Assembly (NCBI GenBank): GCA_958450365.1
Contig: CAUEEP010000736.1
Span: 434,001 to 498,000, forward strand
Source of the DNA: Mesorhabditis belari
Lineage: Eukaryota > Nematoda > Chromadorea > Rhabditida > Rhabditidae
Reading direction: 5' to 3'
Length of the DNA stretch: 64,000 bases
Numbering within the stretch: position 1 is the first letter of the stretch; the number at the start of each line of letters is the position of its first letter. The position numbers and the translations under genes are program-made. Shown piece after piece: positions 46,278 to 56,032 of this stretch. A model generated the notes under the pieces. The model was not told the origin of the DNA and made no database searches. It saw nothing but the letters and a program-made list of their open reading frames with translations.

Positions 46278-46855
46278 CTATTTTTGACGCTTTTCTGAAA
46301 CTCTTCATACATTCTGTGCTTAAAATTGGAAAAAAACGGGAGTGGGACAAATGCGACCTTTTTTTTGCGCACCCGGACATTTGCGCACCTTTTTTTCCGC
46401 ACCTTGCCCACTAACGCACCTTTTTTCGCGTTTTTAAAAAGCTCTAAAAAGCTAATATTAACCAATTTCTATTCCAAGAATTGTTTTTCTAGGTAATTTT
46501 AGGGCGTAGAATCGAAATTTTGGCATATCAGAGCTTGTGGAAACAAACGGACGGAGTTATACAAAGATCGACAATTTTCTGTAATTTGATCTAGCCGTTT
46601 TGTCTTTCAAATTGGTTCCACAAGCTCTGATATACCAAAATTTCAATTCTACGCCCTAAAATTACCTAGAAAAACAACTTTTGGAATAGAAATTGGTTAA
46701 TATTAGCTTTTTAGAGCTTTTTTGGGCTGAAAAAAATGGGCAAGGTGCGCAAATGTCCGGGTGCGCAAAAAAAAGGTCGCCTTTGTCCCACTCCCCTATT
46801 TTTGACGCTTTTCGGAAACACTTCATACATTCTGTGCTTAAAATTGAAAAAAACC
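46278..46855. mobile_element. Foldback element flanked by 60-bp direct repeats
   Basis: The core 46338-46794 has inverted ends: GGGAGTGGGACAAATGCGACC against GGTCGCCTTTGTCCCACTCCC. The inner arms pair through GCGCACCCGGACATTTGCGC, TTAGGGCGTAGAATCGAAAT and ATCAGAGCTTGTGGAA. Both sides carry about 60 bases of the same direct repeat (CTATTTTTGACGCTTTTC through CTGTGCTTAAAATTG; 46278-46337 and 46796-46855), much longer than a normal target duplication. Confidence 0.7.
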
Positions 46856-46938
46856 CTTTCCAAAACACTGAATTTTTGTTTTTTTTTCTACTTTGTATGA
46901 TTGTTTTACTTTAATTCTTTTTTTTTCTTTCAGCTTAA

Positions 46939-49102
46939 ATGTATCGCACTTGTTTACCCTTGTCATCAATTTATTGTAAATTGATCGAATGCGAGCGTGA
47001 TTGTGGATATTTTCATGAAGATTTTATTGAAGCAACGAGTAAGTTTTGATATTTTAGATTACATTTATATTAGAATCAATTCTTTTTTTTAGCAAAATTG
47101 CGATGCTCATCAAAAGCAACAAGCAGCGGAATCTCTGTTATGGGTAAGGAATTGGGTTCTTTTCCAATATCAGGGGAGCGGTTCGATTATCGGGGGAGCG
47201 GAAGGATTATTGGGGGAGCGAAGGGAAAATCGGGGGAGCAAATTTTGGCAGCGCTACAAATTGTGACGAACGCGAGCTTGCTTTGTTGCAAAAAGTTACC
47301 GACTCGAATTCCTCTTGAATGCTTGGGGACCTTTCGCCGTGCGCAAGTGTCACATACCCAGCGAAATAGATCTTTTCCCTTTGAGCGGACTTTCATCGAT
47401 TCGCCACAGTTGCAAATCCACGACTGGATGACTCCTTTGGTGACGAAATAATCGATTGCCGTCGATTCCTTGAACGCACAAATATCGGAGAAGCGCATCG
47501 TCGTTAAAGTTTTAAAAAAAACGTTGCAGTTAAAATACAGTCCCGGAAATGCATTTTTCGAGGGGGCAAAATTTGCTCCCCCGATTTTCCTTTCGCTCCC
47601 CCGATAATCCTTCCGCTCCCCCGATATTGGAAAAGTACCAGGAATTGATATATTATAATTTTTTAAGTAAAAATTAGTTAGTTTTGCTCTTGATTTCTTT
47701 TCTTCTTATATGAATAATTCTATTGTTTAAAGCTTTGCCGTTTTAGGATCCGATGACGAATTTGATATGACGAAACGCCGCGAATCCCAAAACGTTTTCG
47801 AGTCGATTATCGCAAGCGCAAAGAGGAAGGTTTGCAACTTAAACATTTATTGAATATCTTTAGCTTTTTAATTTTACTACTTAGTGTTTTCTAGAAGCCG
47901 TACGCGTTTATTTTTGGCAGCACATTATCCAATAGATGAAAAGCGATGAAAAGCAATCAAATCCTAATCCTTTGAAATCATTTGAGTGAAAAAATTTGGA
48001 TGATTAGTTTAATCCTGTCTAAAATCAAATATTCATAATGATGGATATTTTTGAATGCAATCTTTTCTCAGATTTCTGGTGGTTATCGAGAGCCTCCGCT
48101 TCCTCCATTGCCTGAAGGGATTCCATCGGATGCACGAGAGAAAACGCTTTTCACAATCGGGGACACAACATATTCCGACACTACAATCACCAAGAATCAT
48201 CCAGTGAGTTGCAGAAAGGAATTGGGAAATCGACTTGTACTTATTAGATAATCTTCGTGATGTAAAAAGTGATTCCCCGAGATTTCTTCTCAGATCTTGA
48301 ATAGCAATCTTGAATAGCTATAAGCTTAAACTTTTTAACGTCTTCTAGAACTTTTACCAGTTTTAGAACTTCAATTTATACTTAGATATTCTAGAAATAC
48401 AGTCCAGATAAACTTAAACTAGTCATAAATTCGTCAACTAGTCCTGTAAAGTAGCCATTTTCCCATTAGTATTTCTTTATGTTCTACTCGGATTGTTTAA
48501 GATTTAATTTTAGTATTGGAAGAAAGAAGAGACGAGAAAATCGATATTGGGTGAGAGTGATGATGAGGATGAAGTCAGTGGATTAGAGGTTGATCCACCA
48601 TCGATTTTAGATGAAGACAAGGAATCTACAATTGAGGCATTGGTCAAGTGAGTCAATTTAAAATATATTTCTTTAAAATGAACCTCCTAGACAAGCCTCT
48701 TTGGACTGGTCAACTAATCCAATTGGTCACGATACAAATGATGTTCAAGTGTTTAACGATAGTGATGATGAAGGTGAGATTAATCATTGAAACTCATTTG
48801 AATCTTTTGCAGATTATTCTCAATTGGATTTGACGTCAAAACGACGATACAGTGAGTGTTTAAAAGATTGAGTTTCTTTAGTAAACGATTATTGTTGTAG
48901 CAAGGAAGGAAAATATAAAAGTATTAATGTTCTTGTAACACTTACTTGTTTCAGCACAGTTTTGTAATATTTTAATAGCTTTAGCTCAAAATTTGCGATT
49001 AATTATCAACTCCTAGGTCATGATTCTTTGGCTGAATTGGCTGATCGACGTTACACTTTTCGAAAACTTCCAGAATACGAGCGATCACTTGATGTGAGCT
49101 AA
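46939..49102 (+). CDS. Acidic, Ser/Asp-rich protein, family not recognised
   Basis: Eight exons: 46939-47038, 47093-47143, 47747-47829, 48072-48203, 48514-48647, 48691-48773, 48813-48851, 49017-49102; 235 residues with all phases consistent. The ATG lies five bases after a strong TTTCTTTCAG site, and the in-frame codon just before it is a stop, so the message is probably trans-spliced here. The N-terminus has a Cys cluster (CKLIECERDCGYFHE). Then come a basic stretch (TKRRESQNVFES), a proline-rich patch (PPLPPLPEG), acidic runs (GESDDEDEV, NDSDDEDY) and a final SHDSLAELADRRYTFRKLPEYE. No domain recognised; probably an intracellular, partly disordered protein. AATAAA is at 49144. Intron 2 contains a Merlin-derived element. 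Confidence 0.65.
47155..47639 (-). mobile_element. Merlin (IS1016/ISXO2-like) DNA transposon fragment
   Basis: A 485-bp element with inverted repeats starting GGTTCTTTTCCAATATC at the left and the inverse GATATTGGAAAAGTACC at the right, continuing through repeated GGGGGAGC units. It is flanked by an 8-bp target duplication AGGAATTG (47147-47154 and 47640-47647), the size expected of Merlin. On the minus strand, 47187-47498 encodes about 100 residues with IQSWICNCGESMKVR, RWVCDTCARRKVPKHSRGIR and FLQQSKLAF. This is the zinc-ribbon N-terminal part of an ISXO2-like transposase. The catalytic DDE part is absent, so it is an internally deleted, inactive copy. Confidence 0.8.
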
Positions 49103-49229
49103 TCTGATTATTTTCCAATTATTTTATGAATTGATTTGTGGGAAATAAAATCATAATTTTAAATAAAAGATGTGAAAAGGAATAGGATATCAGAAACATT
49201 GTTAAATAAAATTACAAGAAAATCGTTGT

Positions 49230-50846
49230 TTAATAGCGAAACGTTGGTGGATCAGTGTAACCGACACCGGTTCGACCCATCAAATAACGAGAGGAACGAG
49301 GGTTGAAATTGCGCTCTCCTCGGTGACTGAAAGAAATCAGAAATTGTGATTAACATTCTAAGCATTCTTCCAACTAACGAAAATAATTCTACATAAAGCA
49401 AAAGTTTGATCTCTTTCTGAAGCATCAGCATCTTTCTAAACTGATATCTAGTTGTATCCTCAAGATCAAGACAACATTGATCAAGACATTTTCCAAATTC
49501 TTGGCTTGTTCATCCTCGACTGTATTCAGATCAGGATTTAAATCAACTAAAGTAGAGACAAATCAATTGTAAACTGCAATTGCAATTGAGTTTCTTGGTT
49601 TAGAACCGGATTTGGATTGTATATGATGTCACTCACCTGTACATGTGATAGGTGAGCTGTCGCGAGTCTGGATAACTCTTCGAACAGTACTCGCAAATGT
49701 ATGGATTTGTGCGAATGTCACCTTTGTAGACCTAAATACTTTGTTGTTATTGGTTGAATTGATTCTAATATTGTTAAAGGTTTACTTTCAAAGGATGTTT
49801 TGGTTCAAATCCCTCTGTTTTATAGGTGGGAAATGGGACTTCGGATGATGGGAATGGAGTGGATGCGTTGGCTGAAGTTGACGGCAAATTGAGGGCCACT
49901 GCTGAGACTGGTCGGAAGGATTCCCTGAAGATGGCTTTTAAATTGAAACTTAAATTCTTGATTGAATAATAGTGCTTACAGTCAGACAAGGTGCGGTTAG
50001 AGTAGTCTAAACAGGTCAGTTAGGTTAATTGGTGTTCGGAAAAGGTTAACAAGTTACTGAATAAAGATAGAAATCGGTTTGTAGACTTTAGAAAGTTTCC
50101 TACTCGACTCTTTTCGGTGCCGGCTCTTCGTCGGGATGTCGATGATAGAGCAACTCAGTGTATGAGAAAAACGTTCGTCCGCAATCACATTTGAAACCGT
50201 TTGCATCTAAAATCTTTCATTGTTCTTTACTTTGGCTATAATTTAGTTAAACAACCGTTTATGAGTTCGGTCATGGTCAGCGCCGGGATTCGAACCCGTA
50301 ACCTCTCGCTCTATCGCTTACCGGTCGAACCTTCTACTAACTACTAACTACTACTACTAACTACTAACTAACTAACTAACTACTAACACTAACAGTTGCT
50401 TTACTCATTGCTTTCAACTCACCCGAGTGTTGCATACTGTGATACTCGAGCTCGCAAGCGAAATGAAACGATTCACCGCATTTCCCGCAAACGAATGGCT
50501 AAATGGAACATATAATAGAATTGATTCTTATCTAATTATAGAAAAATCTATACAATATTCTATACAACTTCAATATTTTACTAAATTCTTTACTCACCTC
50601 ATCAACATTGTGAACTCGCTCATGTGCTCTCAATGTATTCAAATAGTTGAAAGTTAGACCACAAAAGCGACACGGGAAATATTGAAAGCTTTTCTCGTCT
50701 TTTCTCGTTATCGATTCATTTATGTCATCCTGAAAATTTAGCTTTTTACCGTATTTTTTCGAATAGAAGACCGGGTAAAGAGTATGATCGCGTACTCCTG
50801 CGTAGCAGCCCTTTTTAAAATTTCTTTTCTGCATAAAAGCTTTCAA
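49230..50846 (-). CDS. C2H2 zinc-finger protein
   Basis: Clear exons, phases consistent: 50598-50729, 50423-50498, 50104-50206, 49786-49924, 49637-49731, 49230-49326. Fingers are FPCRFCGLTFNYLNTLRAHERVH, FVCGKCGESFHFACELEYHSMQH, FKCDCGRTFFSYTELLYHRHP and YICEYCSKSYPDSRQLTYHMYRSH. A Ser/Pro-rich linker lies between the third and fourth, and the protein ends GYTDPPTFRY. Probably a nuclear DNA-binding protein; no ortholog recognised. The first listed exon does not start with ATG. The frame is open through its acceptor (TTTTCAG) to an ATG at 50846, inside a palindromic element, giving 252 residues (MKAFMQKRNFKK start). Alternatively an upstream exon exists that I could not find. Confidence 0.75.
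50270..50335 (-). repeat. tRNA-derived half-element
   Basis: Minus strand carries ACGGGTTCGAATCCCGGCGC, an excellent B-box/T-arm, but no convincing D-arm half. A flanking block (GACCGAACTCATAAACGG) recurs at 44170-44190, so this belongs to a dispersed family. It lies in an intron of the zinc-finger gene. Confidence 0.45.
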
Positions 50847-51033
50847 TCAAGTGCTATAGAGCTGGAAAATGGCTCAAAAATACCACATGAGCTAACAGAT
50901 TTTTGAGCCATTTTCCAGCCCTGTAGCACTTGATTGAAAGCTTTTATGCAGAAAAGAAATTTTAAAAAGGGCTGCTACGCAGGAGTACGCGATCATACTC
51001 TTTACCCGGTCTTCTATTCGAAGAAATACGGTA
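50747..51033. mobile_element. Palindromic MITE overlapping the 5' end of the zinc-finger gene
   Basis: Near-perfect inverted arms of about 125 bases: TACCGTATTTTTTCGAATAG at the left, CTATTCGAAGAAATACGGTA at the right, joined by a loop around 50880-50905. The TACCGTA end resembles the other MITE families in this window. Confidence 0.8.
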
Positions 51034-51860
51034 ACTTGGTATTCTGCTTAAGTAACGTTTCACTTTATCTCAAAATCTTTGTTATTTGATGTTGCAAAGA
51101 AAAAAAAAGATTAATGGGCTTATTATTTGTAAAATATTCTCTATTCTCGTTGTACTTATGAGTTAAATAAACCACTTCTAGCCATTCCATTCAATTCTCA
51201 GCCATTCTAGCCATTCTAGCCCATTCGATTTTCAATTTCAATTCAATTCCATTCTTACAAGTACAAAGAAAATGAAAATATCAGTGTGACAGAGGTGTGT
51301 TTCATTGAGTACAAAGTACGAAAAGTACAGGTTTAAGCCTATAAATCGAACAAATCACATTTAAAATCCTACTGCTAGTATGTACGCTCTCATCTATGGA
51401 ATGACGCTTTATTGTGGATCGGGTGACGCTTCCGGTTGGACTGTTTATTATCCGGAGAGGCGAGTTAGCTCGATTTCAACAAATTTCAACAAATTTCAAC
51501 AAATTTCAGCAAATTTCAGCAAATGACAGTTGATGAATGAAAGAGTAAAATGTTATTCCTAAACTGACTAACTGGTAACTTTATTTCAAAGATTTTTCCA
51601 AAATCCCTACTTTCCCGACTTTCCCAAAGTCCCTACTTTAGCAAGCATGTGTTTTCCATTTGCCATTTCCCCAACAAACAACCACGACTCAACATTTATT
51701 CAACAAAACTGACAGAGAATAAACTGAAAAAAAAAAAAGAAAACACGGAACATTTCTAGTACTGAACATTGTAAACCGTAACAATCTGAGATTCTGAGCG
51801 AAGTTTTTTTTTTGATTTAAAGTGAATGATTTATGAGAGATCTTGAAAAACTCTCTTCTT
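51034..51860. other. Intergenic upstream of the zinc-finger gene
   Basis: No confident gene. Short repeats: GCCATTCTA/CATTCAATTC near 51180-51250 and TTTCAACAAA near 51475-51515. A missing first exon of the zinc-finger gene could lie here or further upstream. Confidence 0.45.
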
Positions 51861-53246
51861 TTAAGCAGCCGCTTTCTTCTCAGGTCCCTCCAATCTCACA
51901 CACACAGAAATCTCGGTGATTGGCTGAAAATTCGTGGGTGAAAGCTTTATAGTTAAGAGGAAATAGGTGAAAGCTTTAATGGTTAATGAATCGTTTGAAT
52001 TTTGGTGGAAGCTTGATCAAAGTTAGCTCCACTTTTTTGTCCTAGAGTTGCTATGGAACTGGAAAACTTAGATCAGCTTTGGAAAAATGAACTTTGATCA
52101 AGCTTAACAAGGACAAATAGACAAAGGACAATTTTTTAGTGCATAAAGTTAGTCAAACATTGATAACTATCTGGATTTTTCAAGGTTTTCTTTTCCGGAT
52201 TTGATATTTACTGTATTTTCTCTAATAGTAGTGCATCGCGGCGAGCCGAGTTGGTGACGATTTTACGGTTTCCAAGCTTTTGCAGAAGCTCAACACTCAA
52301 ATCCCCCACTAGACCTCATCGTCAGCTACATTTTCCGACCCCACATCGATAGGTTTTTATAAGCGGTTCTCGAGATTTCGAGGAATTTAGGCAACACTCA
52401 GGGTGCACTACCATTTCCTCTAATAGTAGTGCACCTCGCCGAGTCGAGTTGACCACCATTCTCCGGTTTCCAAGCTTTTGCAGAAGCTCAACACTCTAAT
52501 CCTCCACTAGATCTCATCGTGAGCTACATTTTCCGACCCCACATCGATAGGTTCTGATAAGCGGTTCTCGAGATTTCGAGGAATTTAGGCAAAGCTCAGG
52601 GTGCACTACTATTAGAGAGAATACGGTATATAATTTCTATTTAACTTTCTCTAATAGTAGTGCACTTTGGCGAGCCGAGTTGGTGACGATTTTACGGTTT
52701 CCAAGCTTTTGCAGAAGCTCAACACTCAAATCCCCCACTAGATCTCATCGTGAGCTACATTTTCCAACCCCACATCGATAGGTTCTGATAAGCGGTTCTC
52801 GAGATTTCAAGCAATTTAGGTAAAGCTCAGGGTGCACTACTATTAGAGAGAATACGGTAGTTATTTTTCAAATCATTTTCAATTCTCCTTCCAAAACAAC
52901 ATGATTTTATTTTAAACCCACTAAATTATCTGTAGACGGTGGGGGATTTGTCGAAGCTGGGCTCGAGTCCTGAAATTCATTTGATTGATTTGATTTGAGT
53001 GATGATGCATTGTTAACTATTGTACTAGATCATTGCTTTCTTATGTATGACAAAGGACAATGTATACAATAGACTGACCTTTGAATTGCTTGCTTGTTGC
53101 TCGTTTGGCATCTGTAATCCCAGAATTTTATCAAAAACTATAGAAATCTTTATCTTTATAATTAAGTAATCAATAATTAAGTGAAAGATTTTAAAATTCA
53201 GAAAGAAAACTTTAAAAATCAATATTCCAACCTGTTGAGGATCCAT
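51861..53246 (-). CDS. Possible 52-residue protein, four tiny exons
   Basis: Exons 53232-53246, 53079-53111, 52922-52969 and 51861-51923, all introns in phase 0 with good acceptors (TTACAG, TTTCAG). The product starts MDPQQMPNEQQASNSK, continues with a Ser/Pro/Thr-rich middle and ends VCVRLEGPEKKAAA. The consistent phases and peptide-like composition support a real gene. Against it: very short exons, no recognised family, and a last intron of 998 bases holding three MITE copies that could hide further exons. Confidence 0.4.
52209..52859. mobile_element. MITE trimer, AATAGTAGTGCAC family, locus 3
   Basis: Three tandem copies of the same unit of about 215 bp seen at 24404 and 29524. They begin TACTGTATTTTCTCTAATAG and end GAGAGAATACGGTA, with inner junctions at about 52410 and 52640. 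Confidence 0.8.
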
Positions 53247-54555
53247 TTTGATGTGATCTCTTTACAGTAAAAAAGACGGATAAAAAGATTTAAGGGTTTA
53301 GGGAAAAGTTAGAGAAATGGGGAATAGAAGGATCAGACAAAAGGATGAGCAATTGAATGTGAAAGAGAGATCGGCGAAATAGTCAATGGATAGGGGAAGG
53401 GGTTGTCGAAGTCGGCCCGCTCTTATTACACTCTTTCCATCCCGCGTCGATCGCCTCCCCATCCCCTTCATCCCCCACTCGAACTCCTCATATTTCCTCG
53501 GCTTCTTCACTAGCCTCAATACAACACAAAAAATACCTCCCCTTTTTCTTTCCTTGAGTAATCGTACTTTTCGAGAGCTTCGAGCAATTGAAACTTTAAA
53601 CAAAAGTCACTTCAGACCACTTGACTTGATTGGAAGCTTGGAATATTTGATAAAAACTTTGATAAAAACTATTAGGCACCGGGAATTTATCTGAAAACAA
53701 GTCTAACCTTAAAAAACTCGCTAACTCTTGTTACTAGTTACAATCCCGAGAAGAAAACTCATAAACTGACAGACAACCGGAGTATGGTAGGCTTAGCTAT
53801 TAAGTTGACCGATAAATCTTTGGACGTTTCATTTAAAAAGCTATTTAGAAATAATCAAACCACCTATTGATTTACGGGTTTTTTTTTCATTAGAAAGGCT
53901 TGATATTTTTCTATAAAAGATCATTGAAATCTTAAGAAATATTTTGTTTTTCGTTTTTTTGGTGGTTCGGATTTGCCCCGTTCGGTGAAAATTTTTGATT
54001 GGCCCCGTTCGGTGGTGCGTACTGGGCCAATCAAAAAGATTGAGACACTTTGGTCAAAAGAAACCAATTTCGGTGTCAATAGAAAAAAAAGAGCGCAAAA
54101 AGTTAAGTTTATAGCTAAATTTTCACAACAATTTGTTCAATCAACTCCTTTATATCATCTTTTATCGAATTTTCTTGGAAACGGGTCCAAATTAGCGTAA
54201 AAAGATTGAAAAATGTATTAGATTGAAAAGAGATTTCACGGAAAAAGTTTGCACAGTGATTTCTCAAAAACCAAGCCATGAATTCTTTCCAGATTTCCAG
54301 ATAAACTTAACTATATTTCAAAAAGTTTTTGACAAAAAAAATATGAGATTTCTTCAGTTGATGTGACTTGAAAACGGGTCCTGATTAGCGTATAAAGATA
54401 GACAAATATATAATAAACGTTTTCTATTTGAAGCAAAACTGTAGTTTAATTGATGAACTTCAAAATGTAAATATATTTGTGAAAAAGTGTCTAAAGACTT
54501 AAGGCCAATTTAATATAAGCGTATCATTTAGAAAGCTATCCATCTAGTTTATCTA

Positions 54556-55417
54556 TTAGGTTGGTCAATTGAAAACTGTGGGGCTTTGAACTAAAATTCA
54601 TTCAACATAAAACCATGAATTCATTCGAAATAATTTCCATTATTATTGACGACTTCTGCCCATTTTACAGGCAATTTGCGGATTCCTCTTTCGTGGTAGG
54701 GTTTTGGTTTGTGTGTGAGACAAGTGTGAGACTCAAAAATGGAGGACTGGAGATGTCCCAATGTCCCAGTTTGAGCACTTTCTTCAAAAGAAACCCATTT
54801 TGGTGCCAATGGAAAAGTTGTAGAGAATCAAAAATCAAGCTTATGGCCAAATTTCCAAAAAGATACACTTAGTAGTTTCGCTTAAAATGCAAGTTTTGTG
54901 AAAATTCGTAAATTTCGCATTTCTTGAAAGCCAGTTTTTGAATCATTTTGAAAATTTGGATATAAGCTTGATTTTTGATTCTCTACAACTTTTCCATTGA
55001 CACCAAAATGGGTTTCTTTTGAAGAAAGTCCTCAAACTGTCACATATGAAAATAGCCTGCAGTTTTCAATTCACCAACCCAATAGATTGAAATTAGCCTT
55101 GATTTGCGGAGAAGTCAATGTCCAACTTGAAGATTCGGACCCGGCCCGATTCGTTTGGCAAAGGGAGAGGGAAGGGAGTTATGTAAAAGGCCTGCGCCAG
55201 ACGACGAGCGATTACGCAGAATTACGCGACAAAGAATACACACACCACACAAATTTTAAGCGGAACTACTAAGTGTATCTTTTTGGAAATTTGGATATAA
55301 GCTTGATTTTTGATTCTCTACAACTTTTCCATTGACACCAAAATGGGTTTCTTTTGAAGAAAGTGCTCAAACTGTCACATATGACAATAGCCCGCAGTTT
55401 TCAATTCACCAACCCAT
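54556..55417. mobile_element. Composite mariner-type MITE
   Basis: Starts TTAGGTTGGTCAATTGAAAA after a TA and ends CAGTTTTCAATTCACCAACC before a TA; related to 2209-2970. An internal MITE end (about 55050-55082, ending CACCAACCCAATAG) is followed by about 180 unrelated bases. A second copy of the right-hand end (55265-55417) comes next, so the element carries two right ends. Confidence 0.65.
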
Positions 55418-55649
55418 TAGTTTATCTAGACTTGGAGTCCACTTGTAAATAATAGAAAAAATGTTCTTGAATTGGTGGATTCGTTTTTAAAGAAATTGCA
55501 GTCAAAGTTTTTCCGTGAACTTTCATTTCAACCTGTAAATAAAGCTGTAATGAAATCCGTAAATCTAGAAGATACAATATTTTATTTTTGCACACACAAA
55601 AAATAACAAGAAAACCAAAAAATCAGAACCTGTTAAACTATGGATATAC

Positions 55650-55878
55650 ACTACTGGACAATGAAATATGATATTTAAAAAAAGATCATCACTTTCGCCC
55701 GTCTGTAACTCCCTTGTCTTTACCGTATTTCTAAATATTAATATTACCATTGTGTAGGCCTTGAAAAGAGCTTTCAGAAAATGTATAACACTAATAGTTT
55801 AAACTCAAAGACAAGGAAGTTACAGACGCGCAAAAGTGACGATCGCTTTTCAAATATCATATTTCATATGTCCAGTAC
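55650..55878. repeat. Inverted repeat (arms about 70 bp)
   Basis: TACTGGACAATGAAATATGA at the left is inverted at the right as TCATATTTCATATGTCCAGTA. The CGTCTGTAACTCCCTTGTCTT block pairs with AAGACAAGGAAGTTACAGACG. Non-coding, downstream of hrpl-1. Confidence 0.65.
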
Positions 55879-56032
55879 TGTAATTTAGAATCCATTCGAT
55901 ACAAAATACTAAACATTAGTCACAGATTTAGCGTAAAATTTAATCCAATAATCAAATCCAATAAAACCTTTTGGGTTTAGTGATCACAAATTTACAGTGA
56001 TAGTGTAAGTAGTAAAAGAAAAAAAACAAAGG

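Larger units (their letters stand above)
53247..56032. other. Intergenic between the 52-residue candidate and hrpl-1
   Basis: No gene recognised. It holds a composite mariner-type MITE (54556-55417), a partial relative of its inner region at about 54040-54100, and an inverted repeat at 55650-55880. Confidence 0.55.

Noticed and set aside
51381..51470. Short plus-strand peptide with GSG and SGWTVYYP, slightly like mitochondrial COX1
   Set aside because: Only about ten residues resemble it and nothing before or after fits, so a mitochondrial insertion is not supported.
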